A DNA stretch of 64,000 nt from Acetivibrio sp. MSJd-27 (lineage in GTDB: Bacteria; Bacillota; Clostridia; UMGS1840; HGM11507): positions 62,001-126,000 of the forward strand of contig NZ_JAHLPV010000001.1 of assembly GCF_018918095.1 (NCBI RefSeq), read 5' to 3'. The position numbers and the translations under genes are program-made. The notes under the pieces were generated by a model that worked only from the letters and a program-made list of their open reading frames with translations, was not told the DNA's origin and did not search any database. This document shows positions 32,412 to 39,873 of this stretch, piece after piece. Within the stretch, counting starts at the first letter, position 1. The number at the start of each line of letters is the position of its first letter.

Positions 32412-34240
32412 TATTCTCCCTCCTTTTCTGTCAGCAGCTTATCCTGCTGGTTCATCTGAATATCATAAATCTTTTTATAGATTCCATCCTGTTTCACCAA
32501 TTGCTCATGGGTGCCCATTTCCTCGATCTGTCCGTTTTCCATGACCAGAATCTGATCCGCCTGCATCAAGGTGGTGATGCGGTGTGATATCAGGATCACG
32601 GTGGAATCGCCCAGATTATCCTGCAGGGCGCGGCGGATCTGGGAATCCGTCTCGGTATCCACTGCGGACAGGGAATCGTCAAATATCATGATGGGGGCTT
32701 TCTGCATCAGCATGCGGGCGATGGCTACCCTCTGCTTCTGGCCGCCGGACAGGGTGACCCCCCGCTCCCCGACAATGGTGTCGTAGCCGTTGGCGAAATT
32801 CAGAATGGAGCGATCCACACAGGCAACCCGTGCCATCCGCCGGATATCCTCCTCGGAGGCTTCCGGACAGCAGACGGCAATATTCTCCCGAATGGTTTTG
32901 GAGAACAGGAACGGCTCCTGAAGCACCATCCCGATATTGCCGCGCAGCCAATCCCGGCGGATATGCCGGATGTCCACACCGCCGATGGTGATCCTTCCGC
33001 AGCCGTCCGGCAAATCATAGAGCCGGTTCAGCAGATGCATCAAAGTGGACTTTCCAGAACCTGTGCCGCCCAGAATGGCAAAGGTTGAGCCCTTCCTGAT
33101 GGTAAAATCAATATTTTTAAGGACTGGCTTAGCCCCCTCATAGGTATAGCTGACATGCTCGAAAACGATATCCTCGGTGAGCGGCGGGGTGATATCGTCC
33201 GGATTGTCCCGTTCCTCCTCCGCCTGAAAGATATAGTTGATACGGGACAGGGATACCCCTGTTTTACTCATCTCGGAAAGAATCCGTCCCAGACCGCGGA
33301 TCGGCCAGATAAGAGTCGTATTGTAAGAGATGAAAACCAGGAATTCTCCCAGCGTGATATTCCCGTGAACCGTCTCCACCGTGCCCAGGGCAATGATGGT
33401 GAGAATCTGCAGGCCGGTGATCAAATCGCCGATGCCCCAGTAAGAGCCCAGCACATAGCCCAGCTTAATCCACAGGTTGGAAAACCGGTTATTCTTCTCA
33501 TCAAACCGATCAATTTCATATTTTTCCCGCCCAAAGGCCCTTACTACCCGAACGCCCGTCAAATTCTCCTGTACCCCTGCGGAGAGCTCCCCCTCCGCCT
33601 CGTCCGCCACCTTGAACTTCTTGCCAATTTTGGCGTAAAAAATGCCGGAATACGCGATGATAATGGGAATGAATACCAGCGCCGTCAAAGACATTTTCAC
33701 GTTCATGGTGAACATGATGCTAAGGGCAAACACAATCAAAAAAATGGTGCGTATGATATCCAAAAATTGATTGGCAATAAAGTTGCGGATTAGATCCACA
33801 TCCATCGTGCACCGCTGGATGATATCCCCCGTCTGATGCCGCACATGCCACCGAAACGGCAGCTTCTGAATATGGCTGTAAAGCGCGTCCCGCATCCTGC
33901 GGATCATGCCTTCCGCACCTTTCGCGTTGATGGTGATCCGGATGTATGTGCAAAGCCCCGACAGAATCGAAAACAGCAGGATAAATCCTGCACACCATAG
34001 AAGATTCGTCCGGAACAGCTCCCGCACAGCGTTGAGATCCACTTTTTCCGCAAAGAACGCCGGCAGGGAAAACGGTTTGTCGCCTATCACCGAGTCAACC
34101 GTAATCCGGATGACCTGAGGCGTTAGAAAATCAAACACTGTGCCAAACATAGAGGCGATAAACGCAATCACAAAATAGTGTATTTTTCCTTTGGAAAACC
34201 GCAGAAGCAAACCGACACGCGGAAATTTCTGCTGAATCAT
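32411..34240 (-). CDS. ABC exporter subunit (permease-ATPase), degenerate half
   Basis: 609 residues. Membrane domain, then Walker A GGTGSGKST near residue 395, canonical signature LSGGQKQR, and Walker B IMIFDDSLSAVD in which Asp replaces the catalytic Glu. That defect, matched by the altered signature of the partner, predicts one consensus and one degenerate ATP site. ATG 34240 follows GGAGGGG. First structural gene after a long leader with a terminator and a leader peptide. Confidence 0.92.
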   Translation of the reverse strand: MIQQKFPRVGLLLRFSKGKIHYFVIAFIASMFGTVFDFLTPQVIRITVDSVIGDKPFSLPAFFAEKVDLNAVRELFRTNLLWCAGFILLFSILSGLCTYIRITINAKGAEGMIRRMRDALYSHIQKLPFRWHVRHQTGDIIQRCTMDVDLIRNFIANQFLDIIRTIFLIVFALSIMFTMNVKMSLTALVFIPIIIAYSGIFYAKIGKKFKVADEAEGELSAGVQENLTGVRVVRAFGREKYEIDRFDEKNNRFSNLWIKLGYVLGSYWGIGDLITGLQILTIIALGTVETVHGNITLGEFLVFISYNTTLIWPIRGLGRILSEMSKTGVSLSRINYIFQAEEERDNPDDITPPLTEDIVFEHVSYTYEGAKPVLKNIDFTIRKGSTFAILGGTGSGKSTLMHLLNRLYDLPDGCGRITIGGVDIRHIRRDWLRGNIGMVLQEPFLFSKTIRENIAVCCPEASEEDIRRMARVACVDRSILNFANGYDTIVGERGVTLSGGQKQRVAIARMLMQKAPIMIFDDSLSAVDTETDSQIRRALQDNLGDSTVILISHRITTLMQADQILVMENGQIEEMGTHEQLVKQDGIYKKIYDIQMNQQDKLLTEKEGE

Positions 34241-34403
34241 TTTTGTCCCCTCCTTTGTTGAAAAACGTTATGCTCCTGATAGAATCTTTTTCCTGTTTTG
34301 ACTTGACCTTTTTCCCTTTGAAAAAAATGCCCCTCCCCATTGTCTTCTTCTGTCTGCCGCGGAGGACAGAGAGGCGGACGGAGAAGAGGCGTTTTTCACA
34401 ACG

Positions 34404-34434
34404 AAAAAAGCGCCCCCGAACCTTCAGAGGCGCT
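34404..34434 (-). terminator. Attenuator terminator in the ABC exporter leader
   Basis: On the minus strand AGCGCCTCTGA pairs with TCGGGGGCGCT (eleven pairs with G-T), followed by TTTTTT. The 5' arm CCTCTGAA is complementary to TTCAGAGG inside the upstream leader ORF, so an antiterminator can form. Confidence 0.8.
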
Positions 34435-34470
34435 GTCTGTACCCTTTCTTTGGACGGCAAAGAAGCCCGT

Positions 34471-34551
34471 CTATCTGGACGCAGGCAAAATCCCTCTGAA
34501 TGGTATCTGGCTATTGCCATAAAAATTACCGTGATTCATTCTCTTTTTCAT
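34471..34551 (-). CDS. 26-residue leader peptide controlling the ABC exporter
   Basis: ATG 34551 lies 8 nt after AAAGGAGG. The peptide begins MKKRMNHGNFYG and ends GILPASR, stop TAG at 34471. It is transcribed from the promoter at 34609-34638 and ends 37 nt before the terminator hairpin. Codons 18-20 (TTC AGA GGG) contain the 8-nt antiterminator strand, so ribosome position would decide between the two RNA folds. The arrangement parallels BmrB before bmrCD in Bacillus subtilis (established knowledge); this peptide itself I do not recognise. Confidence 0.8.
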   Translation of the reverse strand: MKKRMNHGNFYGNSQIPFRGILPASR

Positions 34552-34608
34552 TTTGCCTGCCTCCTTTCTTTCCAAATTTGTATCTTTTTCTATCAAGAAC
34601 GTGTGGCT

Positions 34609-34638
34609 ATTCTAACATAGATATGCTTTCCATGTCAA
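34609..34638 (-). promoter_or_regulatory. Promoter of leader peptide and ABC exporter
   Basis: On the minus strand: TTGACA, 18-bp spacer, TAGAAT preceded by TGT. Confidence 0.75.
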
Positions 34639-34705
34639 GAAAATTTTTCTATTTCTGCATTACATTTTTGTTACAGTAATAAATATCTTTTTTGCTGTAA
34701 ATACA

Positions 34706-34960
34706 TTACTCTTCTCTAGGACTAGGCGAAAGTCCCCTGAAGAAGTCTTCATAATTGACGTTAAGAATTTGTTTAAACAATATGAGGTCACTGACAAAAA
34801 TATTTCTTCTGCCTTGTTCAATATGAGCATATTGAGCACGTGACATAGAACGGCCTGCTAACTGTAATTTAACCGCCATATCGTTTTGGGATAAATTTTT
34901 CTTTTCTCTCAATTTCTTTAAATTAGCACCAATATTAACGTCCTGTAAGAATTTTTGCAT
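34706..34960 (-). CDS. XRE-family HTH transcriptional regulator
   Basis: 84 residues, essentially one Cro/CI helix-turn-helix: IGANLKKLREKKNLSQNDMAVKLQLAGRSMSRAQYAHIEQGRR. ATG 34960 follows GGAGGGG. Divergent from the 35115 gene; the intergenic region has two GATAC...GTATC palindromes, one close to its own ribosome site, so autoregulation is likely. Base composition is more AT-rich than neighbours. It ends 68 bp before the ABC leader promoter and need not control it. Confidence 0.9.
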   Translation of the reverse strand: MQKFLQDVNIGANLKKLREKKNLSQNDMAVKLQLAGRSMSRAQYAHIEQGRRNIFVSDLILFKQILNVNYEDFFRGLSPSPREE

Positions 34961-34978
34961 GATTAACCCCTCCATCAA

Positions 34979-34994
34979 GATACCAATTAGTATC
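34979..34994. promoter_or_regulatory. Operator palindrome 1
   Basis: GATACCAATTAGTATC, between the XRE start and the divergent -35. Confidence 0.65.
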
Positions 34995-35000
34995 TTTTTC

Positions 35001-35029
35001 TTGATTGTATCAGCAAAAAGATGTATAAT
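35001..35029 (+). promoter_or_regulatory. Promoter of the 35115 gene
   Basis: TTGATT, 17-bp spacer, TATAAT, flanked on both sides by GATAC/GTATC palindromes. Confidence 0.7.
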
Positions 35030-35031
35030 TA

Positions 35032-35047
35032 GATACTATGTAGTATC
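35032..35047. promoter_or_regulatory. Operator palindrome 2
   Basis: GATACTATGTAGTATC, immediately after the -10, over the expected start site. Confidence 0.65.
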
Positions 35048-35114
35048 ACAAAGAGGCATATTTTTATTATGCATTTTGAGACAAATAAATATTTAACAAT
35101 AAGGAGGAAAAAAA

Positions 35115-35456
35115 TTGAAAAAAGTTTTCTTTTTAACGCATAGTCCAATCTCAGAACAAGAAGCAAGAAAAATATGTGAACGACTCATTCAACAAGGTTA
35201 TTTGTATTTTATCTGTTATGCAAAAAATTCAACAGACATTTTAATACTTCAAATTCTAAAACAATTAAAGAAAAAAGGGTATAAGCTCCGAATTGAGTTG
35301 GTTTGCTCAGACGCAAATCTGAAATTTTCATTGAATGGTAGAGAGAGATTATATCATGACTGCAACGAGTTTTGTTTAATAGATAATGTATCAAATAATA
35401 TAGAAGATCAGATAAAATATCTCGCATATAGAGCGAATTTAGTATATGAAATATAA
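35115..35456 (+). CDS. Small protein with possible degenerate SLOG/YpsA-like fold
   Basis: 113 residues, TTG start 8 nt after AAGGAGG. No signal peptide. The pattern FLTHSPISEQEARKICERLI, GYLYFICYAKNSTDI, LKKKGYKLRIELVCSD recalls DUF1273/YpsA proteins (GHRP, YFISGxxxGxD, KLxLxxxxP), but the key glycines are missing, so this is a low-confidence likeness. AT-rich. Controlled with the divergent XRE gene by paired operators. A strong terminator follows. Confidence 0.7.
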   Translation: MKKVFFLTHSPISEQEARKICERLIQQGYLYFICYAKNSTDILILQILKQLKKKGYKLRIELVCSDANLKFSLNGRERLYHDCNEFCLIDNVSNNIEDQIKYLAYRANLVYEI

Positions 35457-35494
35457 TTATTAGAAAACCAGAAATTAATATATTAAAACACGAA

Positions 35495-35532
35495 ACGCCA
35501 GAGAGCATATTGCTCTCTGGCGTCAATTTTTC
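35495..35532 (+). terminator. Terminator after the 35115 gene
   Basis: ACGCCAGAGAGC-ATATT-GCTCTCTGGCGT followed by CAATTTTT. Confidence 0.85.
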
Positions 35533-35567
35533 TAAAAACTTGGTAAGCACCTACTTGCTGTCCATTC

Positions 35568-36485
35568 TTACTGCACGCTTTCCCTTCCGAAAACATCCAT
35601 TTTAAACTGCGCCCTTCTGCGGTATTCGCTGGGCGTCATATGATAAAGCTTTTTGAAATTCCGGTCAAAAGATGTTGCGGAATTATGACCTGTCTGAAAC
35701 ACAATCTGCATAACCGGCAATTCGGTTGATTTGAGCATCACCGCCGCCATACGTATCCGTATCTGGCTTAAATATTCATAGGGAGTCAGATTCATCACTT
35801 CCCGAAATACCCTTCTGAAATGGGTGGGACTTAGAAAACAGAGAGAAGCCAGCTGTTCGATTGTGATTTCCTCCCCATAATTGTGACAGATGTGGGTAAG
35901 CGCCGGGGCAATCATCTGATATTGCTTATCGCTCCCCTCTTTGATCTCTCTGCCGTCTTTCTCCGCATCGATACGGGCAATCTTTAAAAACAGCACCCAG
36001 AGCAAAGACTTCACAACCGCCTGGTAATCCTGCTTCTGTCTTTGCATTTCCTCCACAATCATCTTCATCAGCTCGGACGCATCTCCATATTCCTTTCGGC
36101 TGATGATATTGGGAACACTGCTGTTAAAATAAAACAGCCGGCTGATATGCGGATCCAAGCTGATATCGATGGAAGAAAACAGCCTTTCCACATCCACGCC
36201 GATATACACCCACTGGCTGGGACTGTCATCCGGGCTTTGTGCCACGTGCGGTTCCCCCTTTAAGACAAAAGACACATCCCCCGCGTTAAACCGGTAATCC
36301 CTGTCCTCCACATGAAAGATTCCGTTTCCAGAAAGGCACAGGCCGATTTCCAGCACATTGTGAAAATGGTAGATATCCGAATCGGACAGCATCTGCTCAT
36401 ATTCCCGATAATCCACCGGAAACAAAGGATCCATCTGAAGTTCAAAGAAATTGATTACATTTTTGAGCTCCTTCATAATCCGCAT
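35568..36485 (-). CDS. AraC family transcriptional regulator with cupin sensor
   Basis: 305 residues. N-terminal cupin-like sensor (HFHNVLEIGLCLSGNGIFHVED, GDVSFVLKGEPH) and C-terminal double HTH (ITIEQLASLCFLSPTHFRRVFREVMNLTPYEYL, then GHNSATSFDRNFKKLYHMTPSEYRR). ATG 36485 follows AAGGAGGAG. It begins 43 bp after the hydrolase stop and may be the last gene of the GNAT-hydrolase-AraC operon. Ligand unknown. Confidence 0.9.
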   Translation of the reverse strand: MRIMKELKNVINFFELQMDPLFPVDYREYEQMLSDSDIYHFHNVLEIGLCLSGNGIFHVEDRDYRFNAGDVSFVLKGEPHVAQSPDDSPSQWVYIGVDVERLFSSIDISLDPHISRLFYFNSSVPNIISRKEYGDASELMKMIVEEMQRQKQDYQAVVKSLLWVLFLKIARIDAEKDGREIKEGSDKQYQMIAPALTHICHNYGEEITIEQLASLCFLSPTHFRRVFREVMNLTPYEYLSQIRIRMAAVMLKSTELPVMQIVFQTGHNSATSFDRNFKKLYHMTPSEYRRRAQFKMDVFGRESVQ

Positions 36486-36528
36486 CGCTTCTCCTCCTTA
36501 ACGGCTGTTTTTTCCGTGTGAAAAAGAG

Positions 36529-37863
36529 TTAGTGTTGGCGAATAAAAGCTGCAATGTCATCAATCACTTTCTGCTCCACATGTCCTTTGATATCGTACTC
36601 GGTAGTATCCTGCTTTCCGTTATTCGGCATGAACAGATGGTTTAATCCGTCATATAAACGAAACTGCACATTGTCTTTTCCAGCCAAAACCTGCTGCCAA
36701 AGCGGGTAATCCTTATCCGCATAAACCTGAAAATCTGCGCTTCCCTGCTGGATTAAGATGGGGATGGAAAGCGATTTTGCTATGCTCTCGGTATCAATTT
36801 CATTCAGGCTTAACCAATAAGCGGCCGGCATATTGAAAATCATATCGGCGGAGGCGCCTTTTTTCAGTTCCTTAATTTTCTGCACTTCCGCTTCAATTTC
36901 GCGCAGTGTTCTATCCTTCTGTGACTGGGACTGCTGGGTCTGATCCAACAGCATTTTATTTTGATCAAAGACGATGTCCTCCAAACGGCGGGGAGAGCCT
37001 GCCATGATCACCAATCCTGCGACAGCGGGGTTGTCCTGCGCAATTTTGGGCGCCAGCATGCCGCCCAGGCTGTGCCCCAAAACATAAATACGGCTGGTGT
37101 CCACAGAGGTGAGCGTTTGCGCATAGGCAACCGCGGCATTCACGTCATTGAGCACCTCATCCTGAATGGTAACCTGTTTGCCCAACTGCCGGAAGGTTTC
37201 CGGATAGGCATAATTGCGCTTGTCGTAGCGGATGGAAGCAATGCCCTGTTCCGCCAGCCCATGGGCCAGATCCTCGAAAGGCCTGTTGTCCGCCGCACCG
37301 ACGCTTTCATTCAGATCCGTAGCGCCGGAACCATGAACAAACAGCACAACCGGAGGATTCTGTATTCCTTTCGGAAGCGTTAACGCACCGGTAAGCGGTT
37401 CCCCGCTGTCCCCGACTTTAATCTCCTGCTGGGTATACGTCTGCGTTTCCGTATTTAAGTTCCCGACGATGGATTTATAGTTCATATATAATGCTTTAAT
37501 CTCGTAATTGGTATCGAAGGAAAAGGTCGCTGTCATACCGTTCTGCTCAAACTCGGAAACCAATAGAACCGTGGCGTTTTTCCCGTTTGATTCCACATCG
37601 GCGGATACAAAACGGACAAAGTCACCCAGCTTTTCACCGGTTTGTTCCCAAGCCTGCTGCAGGTTTGCCGCGCTCAGTTTAGAACGGCTGGAACGCTTGA
37701 CCATATTTTCCACACCCGCAAAGTCTTTTTGGATAAACCGATTCATACAATCCTGGCTCAGGTTCCTGAGTTTTTCTTCCTCAAAGGCAAATTCCTGTTT
37801 TCCGCAGGAAGCCATTGCCGTAAGCATAATCAATGTCAAAAATAATACTAAGATTCGTTTCAT
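36529..37863 (-). CDS. Lipoprotein with DUF3887 and alpha/beta-hydrolase domains
   Basis: 444 residues. Lipobox-like LTAMASC (Cys20). Residues 30-125 resemble DUF3887 (LSQDCMNRFIQKDFAGVENMV). The hydrolase domain from about 165 has VVLFVHGSGATD (oxyanion region), nucleophile elbow GHSLGG, and late Asp (GSADFQVYADKDY) and His (GLNHLFMP). Likely an extracellular membrane-anchored esterase or peptidase; the family often carries DUF3887 in front. It overlaps the GNAT gene by 4 bp. Confidence 0.88.
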   Translation of the reverse strand: MKRILVLFLTLIMLTAMASCGKQEFAFEEEKLRNLSQDCMNRFIQKDFAGVENMVKRSSRSKLSAANLQQAWEQTGEKLGDFVRFVSADVESNGKNATVLLVSEFEQNGMTATFSFDTNYEIKALYMNYKSIVGNLNTETQTYTQQEIKVGDSGEPLTGALTLPKGIQNPPVVLFVHGSGATDLNESVGAADNRPFEDLAHGLAEQGIASIRYDKRNYAYPETFRQLGKQVTIQDEVLNDVNAAVAYAQTLTSVDTSRIYVLGHSLGGMLAPKIAQDNPAVAGLVIMAGSPRRLEDIVFDQNKMLLDQTQQSQSQKDRTLREIEAEVQKIKELKKGASADMIFNMPAAYWLSLNEIDTESIAKSLSIPILIQQGSADFQVYADKDYPLWQQVLAGKDNVQFRLYDGLNHLFMPNNGKQDTTEYDIKGHVEQKVIDDIAAFIRQH

Positions 37864-38393
37864 TTGTCTTTCTCCAATTTGTCATATTCTTCTTTCAGCA
37901 GCGCAAACATTTGACTGTCCAGCAAAACGCCGTCTTTCACAACCGCTTTCCTATGGATGGCCTCCTTGAAAAATCCGGCTTTCAAAAGAACTTTTTCAGA
38001 GGCAAAATTTCCCTCAAAGACTTCCGCATAAATCCGGACAATATCCCTGTTTTGAAATGCCCAGCCGCTCAGTTCCTTCACAGCGGCCGTCATGATACCG
38101 TTGCCCCAGTAATCCTCTCCGAGCCAGAAGCCCAGTTCCGCGGATTTGCGGTAAACGTCCTTTCCAAACGTGAGCCCGATACAGCCGACTGCCTCCCCCG
38201 AGACGTCAATGGCTTTTGTAATCTGGTCTTCCGAAATTGACTCTTTGCAGACATTGATGAAAAATTCCGCGTCTTTTTTCGTGTAGGGCGATGGAAAAAC
38301 ATCTCTGAGTTTCTGTGCAATTTTCGGATTGTCCGCATTTTCTGCAAGGCTTTCCACATCGCTCCTTCTCCAGTCACGCAGTGTGAAAATCAT
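37860..38393 (-). CDS. GNAT acetyltransferase, RimJ/RimL type
   Basis: 177 residues. Has the RimL-type core: GCIGLTFG, SAELGFWLGEDYWGNGIMTAAVKELSGWAF, IRIYAEVFEGNFASEKVLLKAGF. Substrate unknown; relatives acetylate ribosomal-protein N-termini or small amines. ATG 38393 follows GGAGGCAG; the upstream frame to 38483 runs through the promoter. First gene of its operon, overlapping the hydrolase start as ATGA. Confidence 0.9.
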   Translation of the reverse strand: MIFTLRDWRRSDVESLAENADNPKIAQKLRDVFPSPYTKKDAEFFINVCKESISEDQITKAIDVSGEAVGCIGLTFGKDVYRKSAELGFWLGEDYWGNGIMTAAVKELSGWAFQNRDIVRIYAEVFEGNFASEKVLLKAGFFKEAIHRKAVVKDGVLLDSQMFALLKEEYDKLEKDK

Positions 38394-38423
38394 GGCTCTG
38401 CCTCCGTTCTTGTCGTTTTTTTT

Positions 38424-38451
38424 ATTATACAACATACCGGAATAAATGCAA
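38424..38451 (-). promoter_or_regulatory. Promoter of GNAT-hydrolase operon
   Basis: On the minus strand: TTGCAT, 16-bp spacer, TATAAT. Confidence 0.65.
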
Positions 38452-38474
38452 AGCTTTTTCACAATCTTTTTCTG

Positions 38475-38503
38475 TTGTAACACGGGAACATTTTTAGTAT
38501 AAT
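38475..38503 (+). promoter_or_regulatory. Promoter of phosphatase gene
   Basis: TTGTAA, 17-bp spacer, TATAAT, divergent from the GNAT promoter. Confidence 0.65.
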
Positions 38504-38523
38504 ATAAGTATCATAAATGGATA

Positions 38524-38537
38524 AGCATTAGAGAGTT
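38524..38537 (+). repeat. Solo MITE end
   Basis: TA followed by AGCATTAGAGAGTT, the same as the end of the TA-flanked MITEs, with no partner end within 300 bp. It lies in the 5' UTR of the phosphatase gene. Confidence 0.5.
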
Positions 38538-38557
38538 CATTAAAATAGGGGGCTGCA

Positions 38558-39649
38558 ATGGATAAAATAGTAAATGTTTTTCTGCCGGACACATGCAGGC
38601 TGGCTGTCATAAGCGATATTCACGGCAGTCTTTCTCTGCTTCGTCGGCTTTTGAGAAAAGTGGAACGCCGCCAGCCGGACTATCTCTTTCTGCTTGGCGA
38701 TTTTATCGAAAAGGGAAAACAGGGGTTGGAAACCCTGCAGTTTATCCGCCGCCTTTCCAAATCCGGAAACGTGTATGCTCTTCGCGGAAACAATGACGGC
38801 GTACTGAATTATCTGCTCAATCCCCCTTCGCGAAAAAACGCTTTGGATTATATCGCCCGGAAGCCTTTTAATATTCTGTCGCAAATGGCTGCATCCCTTC
38901 AGCTTCCCGCTGTGACTTTGCAGAATTACAGGGATATCGCCGCAGAGATTGAAAGATGCTATGAGGAGGACATTGCATGGCTTTCCGGTCTGCCTCTGGC
39001 GTTCGAGACAGAACATTTTGTTTTTGTCCATGCTGGGATGGAAAACCGCAGCGACTGGCAAAACAGCTGTGAGGACAGTTTTCTCCGTATACCCTGGTTC
39101 CATACACAGCAAAATCCCACCGGAAAGTGGGTGATTGCCGGGCATTTTCCCACCTACAATTATCCTCAGTCTGCCCTCTCCTGTTCTCCCCTTATCGATT
39201 GGAAGAAAAAAATCATTTCCATAGACGGAGGGAATGAGACAAAAAACGGAGGGCAGCTGAACGCGCTTATCATCGATGGGAAAGATTCCTTTTCCTTTGA
39301 ATGGGAGGACAGTTACCGAAAAGCGAAGGTTATCCGTTCTGTCCGCGGGAATTTGTCTGATTTCTCGCTGGTCAATTATGAATATCCGGAAATAGAGATC
39401 GTGGAACCGGGAAAATATTTTTCCAAATGCCGTTTTTCAAGAACCGGCAAAACCGGCTGGTGCAAAAATGAATCCATTCAGAAAGAAGGAAATGTTCTTT
39501 ATTCCTATCGCAGTTTTTCAGACTTTGTCCCCCTTCGGAAAGGCGACATCATCTCGGTTGTCGACGGCACCTGCGCGGGATATGCTCTTGTAAGAAACGG
39601 AGATCTCAAACTGGGATGGGTACCGAAAAACAGCTATGAATTGCTCTGA
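38558..39649 (+). CDS. Metallophosphoesterase with C-terminal SH3-like extension
   Basis: 363 residues. The calcineurin-like core runs from about residue 12 with LAVISDIHGS, FLLGDFIEKG, ALRGNND, FVHAGM and VIAGHFPT, closest in style to PPP-type serine/threonine phosphatases. After about residue 250 a further 110 residues follow, ending in a beta segment (GDIISVVDGTCAGYALVRNG, LGWVPKNS) like a bacterial SH3 domain. The extension is unusual for the family. ATG 38558 follows AGGGGGC. Confidence 0.87.
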   Translation: MDKIVNVFLPDTCRLAVISDIHGSLSLLRRLLRKVERRQPDYLFLLGDFIEKGKQGLETLQFIRRLSKSGNVYALRGNNDGVLNYLLNPPSRKNALDYIARKPFNILSQMAASLQLPAVTLQNYRDIAAEIERCYEEDIAWLSGLPLAFETEHFVFVHAGMENRSDWQNSCEDSFLRIPWFHTQQNPTGKWVIAGHFPTYNYPQSALSCSPLIDWKKKIISIDGGNETKNGGQLNALIIDGKDSFSFEWEDSYRKAKVIRSVRGNLSDFSLVNYEYPEIEIVEPGKYFSKCRFSRTGKTGWCKNESIQKEGNVLYSYRSFSDFVPLRKGDIISVVDGTCAGYALVRNGDLKLGWVPKNSYELL

Positions 39650-39673
39650 AAGTATCTTATTTCCCTTTCATAC

Positions 39674-39706
39674 GCAAAAAAGGACAGCCGGCAAGAGCTG
39701 TCCTTC
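39674..39706. terminator. Bidirectional terminator
   Basis: AAGGACAGC-N8-GCTGTCCTT with TTTTTT on the minus side. It ends both the phosphatase and the coaBC transcripts. Confidence 0.85.
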
Positions 39707-39804
39707 TATGTATATTTTATCATCTGATATGCCGTGTACACACCCAGAGCGATGATAGCTGCCGAGAGCAGAAGCTTAACCCACATACCGATCCCTTCTT
39801 CCAT
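39706..39804 (-). CDS. 32-residue single-membrane-segment small protein
   Basis: ATG 39804 or the internal ATG at 39786; the latter has GAAGGG just upstream. It reads MEEGIGMWVKLLLSAAIIAL, then a short tail ending MIKYT: one membrane helix with little else. Its stop abuts the terminator, and it lies 69 bp after coaBC on the same transcript. No family known; coding status rests on context and hydrophobic pattern. Confidence 0.5.
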   Translation of the reverse strand: MEEGIGMWVKLLLSAAIIALGVYTAYQMIKYT

Positions 39805-39873
39805 CTTTCTTCCGGTATCAGCATATGCGGTCTGGTAAGAGGATGTGCAGATTTTATCTTTTCCGATCCTTGC

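Noticed and set aside
34131-34520. 129-codon frame across the ABC leader
   Set aside because: It lacks a ribosome site, crosses the terminator and overlaps the exporter start; the 26-codon leader ORF has the ideal site.
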